Source: an uncultured Acidimicrobiales bacterium
GTDB lineage: Bacteria; Actinomycetota; Acidimicrobiia; Acidimicrobiales; SZUA-35
Direction: 5' to 3'
Length of the DNA: 64,000 nucleotides
NCBI GenBank assembly: GCA_938029215.1
Contig: CALHFG010000022.1
Span: 62,001 to 126,000 of the forward strand
Part shown: positions 1 to 7,736 of the stretch, piece by piece
Layout of the letters: each line of letters starts with the position of its first letter
How positions within the stretch are numbered: the first letter of the stretch is position 1
Notes under the pieces: generated by a model
Told to the model about the DNA's origin: nothing
What the model saw: only the letters and a program-made list of their open reading frames with translations
The model's database searches: none
Position numbers and translations under genes: made by a program

Positions 1-680
1 CATTCGAGTGCCCGAGCGACTTCGTCGGCGGAGGTTGTCATGGCGCCGGCCCCAAGCGGTCGAATCGCATAGAACGAAACGACGTCATCGAGAAACTGGG
101 CGTTGTCGGTTTCGGCAAGATTCAGATAGTCGCACAGCGACGTTGTTGGCAGGGCCTCAAGAGCAGGCCGAGCGAAGGACGGGTGATAGGTGAACACCGA
201 AACGTCGGCGATATCCCCACGTTTGATGAGCTCGGAGAAACACGCGTCGATAACCTCGGCTTGGTCTGCGAGCAACTCGAGCCGTCGATCGACATTCTGC
301 GCGTCAGGGGTTCTGAACAGCCACTGAACCGACGCCAGGCGATCGGTTCCCAGTGTTTGCAGTTCTTCGTGAACCAGCTGGTTGATAGCGGCGGGGTCGA
401 ACTGTTCGCCGTCGAACGACGGCGAACTGAGCTTGACGATGTGTTCGAACGTTGCGGACCGTTCGCAGCGCTTCAACGCTTGGAGGTAGAGCTCGTGGGC
501 GTCGTACTCCCGTGATGAATGGTGCGTGGTAATACCTCGATCGTGCAATTCGTTGAGGTGAGCTGCCGCCTCACCCACCGTTCCCCGAAGCCGCATCGTG
601 CCAAACGCGATCTGGCTAACGTCGGCATCGCTGTCGGGACGAATCCGACGGCGAGCTACCGGTGTGCTGAGGAGTTGCAT
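1..680 (-). CDS. Aldo/keto reductase-like protein, 3' end outside window
   Basis: An open frame runs from an ATG at 678-680 to the window edge without a stop, giving 226 codons of the N-terminal part. The motif FGTMRLRG near residue 25 and the stretch GITTHHSSREYD near residue 47, followed by VKLSSP, resemble the first strands of the aldo/keto reductase barrel. The usual DTAxxY catalytic segment reads HSSREY here, so this is an atypical branch and its substrate is unknown. A TAAGCT box nine bases and a CGGGGA stretch three bases before the ATG support this start. It could be a catalytically altered family member; the missing C-terminus prevents a firmer call. Confidence 0.6.
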   Translation of the reverse strand, partial: MQLLSTPVARRRIRPDSDADVSQIAFGTMRLRGTVGEAAAHLNELHDRGITTHHSSREYDAHELYLQALKRCERSATFEHIVKLSSPSFDGEQFDPAAINQLVHEELQTLGTDRLASVQWLFRTPDAQNVDRRLELLADQAEVIDACFSELIKRGDIADVSVFTYHPSFARPALEALPTTSLCDYLNLAETDNAQFLDDVVSFYAIRPLGAGAMTTSADEVARALE

Positions 681-766
681 GATTCCCCGAGCTTAGGATT
701 CATCCGACGCCACCGGAACAGGAGAATCGCCTGCTCGCGGTGGGTCCAACGTCACGTTCTTCGGTC

Positions 767-1873
767 TTACTTGACCTCTTCGGCCCGTGTCCCAAGCGTT
801 TCGAGAACTTCGTCGAACGCCTTGGCGAAGCTGCCAACTCCCTCGTCCTCAAGCTGGAGCGCTACCTGTTCGAGGTCGATACCAAGAGCCGCCAGCTTCT
901 CCACGACATCGTGGGCTTGTCCCATGTTGGCGTCGATGGTTCGGGCCACAGTGCCGTGATCGTCGAACGCGTTGAGGGTCTTGTCGGGCAGGGTATTGAC
1001 CGTGTTAGGTCCAATCAGCTCATCGACATACAGCGTGTCCGGATACGTGGGGTTCTTGGTCGACGTGCTCGCCCACAGTGGCCGCTGTACTCGCGCCCCG
1101 CGGTCGGCCAATGCATCCCAACGTGGGCCGCTGAACGTGCGCTCGAACATCTGGTAGGCGAGTTTGGCGTTGGCGATGGCTGCCTTACCCATCAGGCTCG
1201 ATGCCTCATCGGTGCCGATTTCGTCGAGCTTGCGATCCACATTGACGTCGACACGAGAGATAAAGAACGAGGCAACCGAGGAGATCGAACCAAGGCTGGC
1301 CTCCGGGTTGGCCGCGGCGTAGGTCTCGAGGCCGGCGATATAGGCCTCCATGACCGCGGCGTATCGTTCGAGCCCGAAGATGAGGGTGACGTTTACACTG
1401 GTGCCCTCGCTGATCAGGGTTTGAATGGCGGGGATGCCTTCAAGCGTGGCCGGTACCTTGATGTAGAGGTTGGGCGAGGCGAGACGCTGGTCCAGCTCAC
1501 GGGCGGCCTCGATGGTCTGAGTGGTGTCGTTGGCGAGGGCCGGTGACACTTCGACAGAGACATAGCCGTCTTCGCCACCGGAGGACTCGAACACCGGCAT
1601 GAGGAGTTGGGTGGCGGCGTTGATGTCGTCGACAACGAGATCCCAGTACGCATCGGTGACGCTCTTGCCCTCTCCGACGAGGCGGCGAAGGTCGGTGTCG
1701 TACTCGTCGGTGTCGGTCATGGCCTTGGCGAAGATTGACGGGTTGCTGGTTAGACCGCGTACACCGCGATCGATCCAGGCCTGCATCTCACCGCCATGGA
1801 GCCAGCCCCGGCGAAGGTTGTCGAGCCACGGGCTCTGGCCCTGCTCAGCGTGTACGTCGTGAATGCGTCCCAT
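767..1873 (-). CDS. tal: Transaldolase
   Basis: Transaldolase transfers a dihydroxyacetone unit between sugar phosphates in the cytosolic non-oxidative pentose phosphate pathway. The 368-residue length fits the actinobacterial type. The N-terminal TSNPSIF motif (42-48) and the Schiff-base lysine K139 in LYIKVPAT are visible, as are GTSVNVTLIF and the later conserved stretch ending LWASTSTKNP. It lies directly downstream of transketolase on the same strand, 55 bases away, matching the common tkt-tal pairing. A TAAACT box ends exactly six bases before the ATG, so tal probably also has its own leaderless promoter besides readthrough from tkt. Confidence 0.97.
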   Translation of the reverse strand: MGRIHDVHAEQGQSPWLDNLRRGWLHGGEMQAWIDRGVRGLTSNPSIFAKAMTDTDEYDTDLRRLVGEGKSVTDAYWDLVVDDINAATQLLMPVFESSGGEDGYVSVEVSPALANDTTQTIEAARELDQRLASPNLYIKVPATLEGIPAIQTLISEGTSVNVTLIFGLERYAAVMEAYIAGLETYAAANPEASLGSISSVASFFISRVDVNVDRKLDEIGTDEASSLMGKAAIANAKLAYQMFERTFSGPRWDALADRGARVQRPLWASTSTKNPTYPDTLYVDELIGPNTVNTLPDKTLNAFDDHGTVARTIDANMGQAHDVVEKLAALGIDLEQVALQLEDEGVGSFAKAFDEVLETLGTRAEEVK

Positions 1874-1879
1874 AGTGGA

Positions 1880-1885
1880 AGTTTA
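1880..1885 (-). promoter_or_regulatory. Probable -10 box of tal (leaderless)
   Basis: TAAACT on the minus strand, six bases before the tal ATG. The spacing matches that found before many other genes in the window, suggesting that transcription begins at or next to the start codon. No clear -35 element was seen. Confidence 0.5.
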
Positions 1886-1912
1886 ACCCCACGTCGAGTC
1901 GGTCGATTCCCA

Positions 1913-1928
1913 CAGGGCTCAGGCCCTG
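1913..1928 (-). terminator. Hairpin directly after the tkt stop codon
   Basis: CAGGGC (1913-1918) pairs with GCCCTG (1923-1928) around a four-base loop, immediately after the tkt stop. There is no T-run on the minus strand, so it may be an mRNA-stabilising or weak attenuating hairpin between tkt and tal rather than a full intrinsic terminator. Confidence 0.4.
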
Positions 1929-3869
1929 CTAGGACAGCAGGGAGGTGACCTTGGCTGCGACCGCATCGGCAGTGATGCCGAGCTCTTTCATCACGGTTGA
2001 GCCTGGGGCTGAGGCGCCGAAGCGGTCGATGCCAATAACGTCGTCGGCGTACTTGTGCCAGCCGAGCGTGACACCGGCTTCAACCGAAACGGTGGGGACG
2101 CCTTTGGGGAGCACGCTTTGGCGGTAGGCGGCGTCTTGAGCTTCGAACAGTTCCCAGCAAGGCATCGACACGACTCGAACCGCAGCGTCGATTGAAGCGG
2201 CTGCGTCGACTGCAACGCCAAGTTCGGAGCCGGTTGCGACGATGATTGCGTCGGGTGCCGACACATCGTTGATCGCGTAGGCCCCTTTTGCTACTTCGGT
2301 CGCCGAGGTGGCCGCTTGGACTGGCATTCCTTGCCGCGAGAAAACCAGGGCCGTGGGACCATCGGCGTCGAGGGCGGCAAGCCAGGCGCCTACCGACTCG
2401 GTTGCGTCGCCGGGTCGAATGACGTTCAGTCCCGGGATAGCGCGCAGGCTCATGGTCTGCTCGATCGGCTGATGGGTGGGTCCGTCTTCGCCAACACCCA
2501 CCGAATCGTGGGTGAACACAAACAACGCCTTGGCGTGAGAAAGAGCGGCCAGGCGAATAGCGGGACGCATGTAATCAGCAAAGACCTCGAACGTGCCTCC
2601 GAAGGGAATGACACCTCCGTGAAGTGCCATACCGACCAAGGCCGAACCCATTGCGTGTTCGCGAACGCCGAAGTAGATCTGACGGCCAGCTGGGTCGTTT
2701 TTGCTTTGAGACCCCATGTCCTTCAACTTGGTTCCGGTGTTGCCAGTCAGGTCCGCAGCGCCGCCAATAAAGCCAGGCAGATGAGGCGCAATGGCGTCGA
2801 CGACCGCTTGTGACGCCTTGCGGGTAGCCATGGAAGATCCGACTTCAAAGGTGGGCAGCTCGGCGTCCCATCCGGCCACCCCGGTAGCCGCCCAGGCGGC
2901 ATCCCACGCGGCACGGTCCATTGAGGATGCGGTGACCCGAGCATCCCATTCGGCGGCCTTGCCAGCCCCGACGGCGCCAGCCCCGGTGTAGTAGTCCTTT
3001 ACCTCGGCTGGGATGTAGAACGGTTCGTTCGGCAGGCCCATGACCTCTTTGGTTGCCGCGATCTCTTCATCGCCGAAGGCCAGTCCGTGAGCGCTGTGAT
3101 GATCGGTGAGGGTGGGGGAAGGGAAGCCGATGTGGCTTCGAAGGATGATCAGCGAAGGTCGTTCGGTGTCGGCCTTTGCCTCAGTAAACGCCGCCTCGAT
3201 GGCGTCGAGATCTTCTCCGGCCTCACCGATATTAATGACCTGCCAACCATAGGACTCGAACCGCTTGGCGGCGTCGTCTGACAACGCCAGCTCGGTTTCT
3301 CCGTCGATTGTGATGTGGTTGTCGTCGTACACGGCGATCAGATGCCCAAGACCCTGATGCCCGGCCAGGCTGGCCGCTTCGTGGCTGACGCCCTCGGATA
3401 GACAGCCGTCGCCTACCACCACATAGGTGCGATGGTTCATGACGTCATCGCCAAAGGTCGACCGGAGGTAGCGCTCGGCAACAGCGAGGCCGACCGCGTT
3501 AGCGAAACCTTGACCGAGGGGGCCTGTGGTGACCTCGACGCCGTCGGTATGCCCGGCCTCCGGATGGCCCGGAGTCAGCGAATCCCATTGGCGGAAGTTC
3601 TGTAAGTCATCCGCACTCAAGTTGTACCCGGTGAGGTGCAGCATGGCGTACTGCAAGATTGACGCATGACCGATGGAAAGAACGAACCGATCTCGGTCGG
3701 CCCAGTCCGGCCTGGCCGGGTCGTAGTTCATTACACGGGTCCAGAGGACATGGGCCAGCGGAGCGAGTGCCATGGCGGTGCCCTGATGGCCGGAGTTGGC
3801 GGCAGCGGGCCCGTCCATGGAGATCCCACGGATGACGTTGATGCCAAGTTGTTCGATTTCGGTGGTCAC
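1929..3869 (-). CDS. tkt: Transketolase
   Basis: Transketolase is the thiamine-diphosphate enzyme moving two-carbon units in the pentose phosphate pathway. The 646-residue protein has the normal three-domain length. Visible features are the N-terminal SGHQGTAMALAPLAH region, the ThDP-binding GDGCLSEG motif near residue 152, a GPLGQGFANAVG loop and the pyrimidine-domain FGVREHAMG segment near residue 400. The start is GTG at 3869, six bases after TAGGCT, and no Shine-Dalgarno sequence is visible. The gene precedes tal, consistent with shared expression of the non-oxidative pathway. Confidence 0.97.
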   Translation of the reverse strand: MTTEIEQLGINVIRGISMDGPAAANSGHQGTAMALAPLAHVLWTRVMNYDPARPDWADRDRFVLSIGHASILQYAMLHLTGYNLSADDLQNFRQWDSLTPGHPEAGHTDGVEVTTGPLGQGFANAVGLAVAERYLRSTFGDDVMNHRTYVVVGDGCLSEGVSHEAASLAGHQGLGHLIAVYDDNHITIDGETELALSDDAAKRFESYGWQVINIGEAGEDLDAIEAAFTEAKADTERPSLIILRSHIGFPSPTLTDHHSAHGLAFGDEEIAATKEVMGLPNEPFYIPAEVKDYYTGAGAVGAGKAAEWDARVTASSMDRAAWDAAWAATGVAGWDAELPTFEVGSSMATRKASQAVVDAIAPHLPGFIGGAADLTGNTGTKLKDMGSQSKNDPAGRQIYFGVREHAMGSALVGMALHGGVIPFGGTFEVFADYMRPAIRLAALSHAKALFVFTHDSVGVGEDGPTHQPIEQTMSLRAIPGLNVIRPGDATESVGAWLAALDADGPTALVFSRQGMPVQAATSATEVAKGAYAINDVSAPDAIIVATGSELGVAVDAAASIDAAVRVVSMPCWELFEAQDAAYRQSVLPKGVPTVSVEAGVTLGWHKYADDVIGIDRFGASAPGSTVMKELGITADAVAAKVTSLLS

Positions 3870-3875
3870 GTTGTG

Positions 3876-3881
3876 AGCCTA
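3876..3881 (-). promoter_or_regulatory. Probable -10 box of tkt (leaderless)
   Basis: TAGGCT on the minus strand followed by six bases and the GTG start of transketolase. It supports GTG 3869 as the true start. Confidence 0.5.
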
Positions 3882-3905
3882 GCGACCGACCACACGCAGT
3901 TGTGG

Positions 3906-4298
3906 TTAGCCGACAGGCGGAAGCAGTGTGTAGGGCACCCGGGTGACCGGGCCCCCGTCGATTCGACATTCCGCAACCACGGTGCCGTAGTCGGTGAACG
4001 CGATCTCGGCCCTGACGAGTCGGTAATTGAACTTACCTGGCTCGATCTGCAGCGGCTGCGCGTTGCGGGCAACCGGTTCTTCTTCGCCGTCGCGGATGAA
4101 CAACACTTCAAGGGCGCCGAATCCAGAAGATTCGGGTGGGGCCCAAACCAGCACCATCAAGTGGGGCCCGACGGTGACCGGGACCGGCCCAGGGGCGGGA
4201 GCCGAGAACTGGATGCCGGTCAGGTCGATCTGCGTAGCAGGACCGGGTACCGGCTTCAGTTGAATGTCGTCGGCGAATACCGCAGCAATGATTTCCAC
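3906..4298 (-). CDS. Conserved-looking hypothetical protein (130 aa)
   Basis: No family was recognised with confidence. The protein starts MEIIAAVFADDIQ and looks like a compact all-beta domain: alternating hydrophobic strands, many prolines and glycines, no signal peptide and no membrane segment. The layout loosely recalls small single-domain proteins that begin with an FADD-type strand (DUF6941-like), but this is only an impression. The GTG start at 4298 has a CAAAAT box six bases upstream. It sits alone between tkt and metZ on the same strand. Codon use and composition match its neighbours, which supports a real gene. Confidence 0.65.
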   Translation of the reverse strand: MEIIAAVFADDIQLKPVPGPATQIDLTGIQFSAPAPGPVPVTVGPHLMVLVWAPPESSGFGALEVLFIRDGEEEPVARNAQPLQIEPGKFNYRLVRAEIAFTDYGTVVAECRIDGGPVTRVPYTLLPPVG

Positions 4299-4374
4299 TG
4301 TTTCATTTTGCCTTCGTTCGCCTTGGGCGCAACCTGGCGAATGCTTTCTTTGTGGGGCGGTGTGGCGGGTGGGT

Positions 4375-5562
4375 TTAGAGCGTGTCGAGCGCTTGGACGA
4401 GGTCCTGGGCGATGTCTTCGACGTCCTCCAGCCCTACCGAGAGCCGAATCATTCCGTCGGTGATTCCTACTGCCGCCCTGGCCTCGGGCGAGATCCGGCG
4501 GTGCGTGGTGGTTGCAGGGTGAGTAACCAGGCTCTTGGAATCGCCGACGTTGTTCGAGATGTCACAGAGCGCAAGCGCATTCATGACCGCGAATGCGTTC
4601 GTCTTTGCAGCGTCGCCTTCGCCTCGCACGGTGAAGGTGAGGATCGTGCCACCGCGCTTCATCTGTTTTTGGGCCAACGCAAATTGCGGGTGCGAGCTAT
4701 GGCCTGGGTGACGCATGCGGGAAAGCGATGGGTGCTCTTCGAGAACGCCGGCGAGATGCTCCGCCGAGTCGCACATTGCATTGACTCGGAGCGACAGGGT
4801 CTCCATGCCTTTGAGCAGGACCCACGCATTGAATGGGCTGAGGCTCGGACCGGTGTGACGGAGGAACGGCATCAGGGTTCCTGAGATGTAATCGGACGTG
4901 CCGAGCACGGCGCCCCCGAGGGTTCGCCCCTGGCCGTCGATGTGTTTGGTCGCGGAATACACCACCACGTCGGCGCCGAACTCCAGAGGTTTCTGCAGCA
5001 CGGGGCTGGCGAAGATGTTGTCGATGATTACCGTGGCCCCCACGGCGTGGGCCATCTCGCAGACCGAACCGAGATCGATGATCTCCAGACCCGGGTTCGA
5101 TGGCGTTTCGAGGAACACGGCCCTGGTGTTTGGTGTCAGGGCGCGTTCCCATGCCGCGAGGGAGACGCCATCAACGAGTTCGGTCTCCACCCCCATGCGG
5201 GGAAGAATCTCGGTGAGGATGACATGGCAGGACCCGAACAACGCCCGGGACGCAACGACTCGGTCACCGGCCTTCACGATCGATGCAAGGGAGGCATACA
5301 CCGCAGCCATACCACTAGCCGTTGCCATGCACGCTTCGGCTCCCTCGAGTATCCGAAGTCGTTCTTCGAACATCGACACGGTTGGGTTTCCGTACCTGCT
5401 GTAGATATAGCGATCGCGCTCACCCTTGAACGCAGCTTCGGCTTCTTCCGCCGACGAGTAGACATAGCCCGACGTGAGGTAGAGGGCTTCGGCGGTCTCG
5501 TCGAATGGGGATCGGCTCAGACCACCCCGAACGAGCGCGGTGGCTTCGGACCAATCGGACAT
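4375..5562 (-). CDS. metZ: O-succinylhomoserine sulfhydrylase
   Basis: A PLP-dependent enzyme of the Cys/Met metabolism family that makes homocysteine from an activated homoserine and sulfide in methionine biosynthesis. The 395-residue length is typical. SRYGNPT (55-61), ETPSNP, and the PLP lysine K206 in YSATKHIDGQGR are visible; the HIDGQGR continuation favours MetZ over cystathionine gamma-synthase or MetY. The ATG directly follows the stop codon of the upstream rhodanese gene, so the two are co-translated. This pairing suggests the rhodanese supplies or handles sulfide or persulfide for MetZ. Confidence 0.93.
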   Translation of the reverse strand: MSDWSEATALVRGGLSRSPFDETAEALYLTSGYVYSSAEEAEAAFKGERDRYIYSRYGNPTVSMFEERLRILEGAEACMATASGMAAVYASLASIVKAGDRVVASRALFGSCHVILTEILPRMGVETELVDGVSLAAWERALTPNTRAVFLETPSNPGLEIIDLGSVCEMAHAVGATVIIDNIFASPVLQKPLEFGADVVVYSATKHIDGQGRTLGGAVLGTSDYISGTLMPFLRHTGPSLSPFNAWVLLKGMETLSLRVNAMCDSAEHLAGVLEEHPSLSRMRHPGHSSHPQFALAQKQMKRGGTILTFTVRGEGDAAKTNAFAVMNALALCDISNNVGDSKSLVTHPATTTHRRISPEARAAVGITDGMIRLSVGLEDVEDIAQDLVQALDTL

Positions 5563-5961
5563 CTAACTCTGCTTCCAGGGAAGCGCATCCTTCCAACCGC
5601 CCATCCGGTGGCCTCCGGGACCAAGATCGCCCTCGAATCCGGCGCCAACGTTGCTGGCGTTGTATCCGTTGGCATTGAGAACCTGCGCGGCGGAATTGGA
5701 CCGCGCCCCGGAACGGCAGAGCATCAACAATGGCTGGTCAGGGCTGAGGCCCTCGGTGGCCTGCTCAAGGAAGTTTGGGTTCTGGGCCCCGTCGGGGAAA
5801 CTGGTCCACTCGACGGTTCGGACCTGCTTGCCAAGGCCGGAGAGGTCGGGGATGCCGACAAAGGACCATTCCGCGATCGTCCGAACGTCGATCAGGACCG
5901 CGTCAGGATTCTCGGTCAGGGTTTCCCACGCTTCTTCCAACGAAATTTGCGGCACGATCAT
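5563..5961 (-). CDS. Single-domain rhodanese-like protein
   Basis: A 132-residue single rhodanese domain, normally a sulfur carrier or sulfurtransferase in the cytosol. Residues 20-31 contain the DAVLIDVRTIAEW signature. The active-site loop is CRSGARS with nucleophile C82, and the GAGFEGDLG ending is the usual C-terminal strand-helix. The stop codon touches the metZ ATG, giving a two-gene sulfur assimilation operon. The ATG at 5961 lies six bases after TATCGT, so the operon is probably transcribed as a leaderless message. The physiological sulfur donor cannot be read from the sequence. Confidence 0.92.
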   Translation of the reverse strand: MIVPQISLEEAWETLTENPDAVLIDVRTIAEWSFVGIPDLSGLGKQVRTVEWTSFPDGAQNPNFLEQATEGLSPDQPLLMLCRSGARSNSAAQVLNANGYNASNVGAGFEGDLGPGGHRMGGWKDALPWKQS

Positions 5962-5967
5962 GCGATC

Positions 5968-5973
5968 ACGATA
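5968..5973 (-). promoter_or_regulatory. Probable -10 box of rhodanese-metZ operon
   Basis: TATCGT on the minus strand with a six-base spacer to the ATG of the rhodanese gene. Confidence 0.45.
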
Positions 5974-5979
5974 ACGGCC

Positions 5980-7110
5980 CTAGAACAGCAGCATCGTGGC
6001 CGTGTAGGCGTGAACGGCGTTGCGAGAGCCGACCGGGCCGATTTCGGCGGCGCAGAACATTCCGGCGTTTGCGACCTTGGGAAATACCTCAGAAATCTGC
6101 TGCGCATCGTGATGAGGCTCGGAGAACATGTGGGTTCCCCGGGCGAGACAGGTGAAGAGCAGCGCTCCCTGCACCGTTCGGTCGACGAGGGCAAGCTGGG
6201 CCAGTAGGTCGGCAGATGCCGACTGTGCGTCTCGCACGTGGAACTGCACCACCTGCCCCACTTCGATGTTGTCACCGATTGCGAGAGCCCCGGTTTCGCG
6301 GTCTGCGCCCACAAGCGATCGGATCAGAAAATCACCCTGAGAGAACTTTTCTGTCTGTTCGTTGGCAACGATGCCAACCAGCAAGCCGCGGGCCGCCAGC
6401 TGGCGGTCTTCGGGGGAGAGTTCGTCGATGATCGGCTGCAGACGATCGAGCGCCCGCTCACCACCGAGTTCTCGGATCATCTGGCCCGACCCGTTCGTGA
6501 CAACCCACGGCTGGCCCACTGGCCGGCACCCTTGGCTGACGACGGTGGTGGCCGATCCAGGGGGGAGGATGACCCCAACCGCCCCGTCGGCATATGTTGT
6601 CGAATCGAGGACCAGGGTGTTCTCACCGCTGGAGCGGCCCGCAGACGCCATGCCGCCCACAACCTGGACATCTGGTCGCTCTGTCTGCAACGTGGCGATC
6701 AAGGCGTCGATAGAGAAGCTAAATGGGTCGGCGAGAATCAGAAGGATTGAACCGGGCTCGATCTCGTCGGGGATGCCCAGGACGGTTCGACCCGAATCGA
6801 TCGTCTCCATTCGCACAGCCTGCACGCCTTGGACGTCACCGACCCAGAGGCTCAGTCCCGGCCCGCTTTCGACTTCTCGCCCGCCGTTAACTACGCCGCT
6901 CGCAGACACGCCGAGGACCGTTTGAACACCGACCAACTCGGTGAGGCCGCGGGCCATATCGGCTAGTCCGGCTACGTGTGGTCCGGAGGCAAAGACAACG
7001 GCCAACGAAGGGTCGCCCTCCAAGCGTTCTCCTACATCGGCGAGCACCTCGGCCGCCGCTTCAAAAAGGTCAGGATGCTCGGAGTGAGCAGCTACGAATG
7101 CCCGCCTCAT
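5980..7110 (-). CDS. FIST N- and C-domain protein
   Basis: A 376-residue soluble protein matching the FIST (F-box and intracellular signal transduction) layout: an N-terminal domain with LAVVFASG and the characteristic GVSASGVVNGGREVE segment near residue 68, then a FIST_C domain with IRSLVGADRETGALAIGD near residue 265. FIST domains are proposed small-ligand sensors, often for amino acids. The start overlaps the end of the upstream TetR gene by four bases (ATGA), so the two are translationally coupled. It has no output domain of its own, and the partner it signals to is unknown. Confidence 0.85.
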   Translation of the reverse strand: MRRAFVAAHSEHPDLFEAAAEVLADVGERLEGDPSLAVVFASGPHVAGLADMARGLTELVGVQTVLGVSASGVVNGGREVESGPGLSLWVGDVQGVQAVRMETIDSGRTVLGIPDEIEPGSILLILADPFSFSIDALIATLQTERPDVQVVGGMASAGRSSGENTLVLDSTTYADGAVGVILPPGSATTVVSQGCRPVGQPWVVTNGSGQMIRELGGERALDRLQPIIDELSPEDRQLAARGLLVGIVANEQTEKFSQGDFLIRSLVGADRETGALAIGDNIEVGQVVQFHVRDAQSASADLLAQLALVDRTVQGALLFTCLARGTHMFSEPHHDAQQISEVFPKVANAGMFCAAEIGPVGSRNAVHAYTATMLLF

Positions 7111-7712
7111 GAGGTGGGCTCTAGAGCCGCCCGGATGAAGTTCTTCATGTGTTCAAATCGTGCGGCTAACGACTCTTCGGAGAAGGGGTCTTGGGTCACG
7201 AGTCCCTTGAGCATCGCGTGATCGGAGAAGTAGGTGAGAAGGGCGCCGTACCCGGTAAGGACGAGGTTCTCCGGGTCGTGCCGACGAAACAGGCCGTCAT
7301 CCATCTGTCGTTCAAAGAAGTTGACCGCTCGCCGGAAGTACGGGCGCAGTGCAACACCCAGGTTGAATCCGAGAGGACTCTGATCAGTCATCGCTTCGCG
7401 CCGAACCATCACGATGATCTCAGGGTTCGCAACAAAGAACTTGAAACTGGTTTCGACTATCGAGTCGACGAGCTCCCAACCGTCGGCGTTGTCGCTTCGG
7501 GCAACTTCGATCTGGTCGCCCCAGTCGGCCAGGGCATCGCTGAGAATCTGACGGTAAATGGCTTCTTTGGAATCGAAATGGTGCAGGAGGCTTGGGCGTC
7601 GAATCCCGACCCCGGCGGCGATGTCGTTGAGTGAGGTTCCTTCAAAGCCTTGTGCCGCGAAACACGATCGGGCCTCAACGAGGATCTGGTCGCGTGTTGA
7701 GGGCTCGGCCAT
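7107..7712 (-). CDS. TetR/AcrR family transcriptional regulator
   Basis: A 201-residue TetR-type repressor. The N-terminal helix-turn-helix is clear: TSLNDIAAGVGIRRPSLLHHF at about residues 26-46, followed by DSKEAIYRQIL. The C-terminal ligand domain is divergent, as usual. It is divergent from the acyl-CoA synthetase gene with only 24 bases between the two start codons and is coupled to the FIST gene, so control of both itself and the synthetase is the likely role. The start is ATG 7712, six bases after TAGCCT. The ligand, possibly an acyl-CoA, is inferred only from context. Confidence 0.92.
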   Translation of the reverse strand: MAEPSTRDQILVEARSCFAAQGFEGTSLNDIAAGVGIRRPSLLHHFDSKEAIYRQILSDALADWGDQIEVARSDNADGWELVDSIVETSFKFFVANPEIIVMVRREAMTDQSPLGFNLGVALRPYFRRAVNFFERQMDDGLFRRHDPENLVLTGYGALLTYFSDHAMLKGLVTQDPFSEESLAARFEHMKNFIRAALEPTS

Positions 7713-7718
7713 CGCCTC

Positions 7719-7724
7719 AGGCTA
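7719..7724 (-). promoter_or_regulatory. Probable -10 box of tetR in a 24-base divergent gap
   Basis: TAGCCT on the minus strand, six bases before the tetR ATG. Any -35 contact would fall inside the divergent synthetase coding region. Confidence 0.45.
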
Positions 7725-7736
7725 GACATATATCCG

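Noticed and set aside
3666-4463. 265-codon plus-strand open frame over the tkt start
   Set aside because: It overlaps transketolase and the 130-residue gene on the other strand and has no plausible start signal or domain.
4942-6207. 421-codon plus-strand open frame
   Set aside because: It lies antisense to metZ, the rhodanese and the FIST gene, all with clear family motifs. Long antisense frames are expected in high-GC DNA, and its translation shows no recognisable domain.
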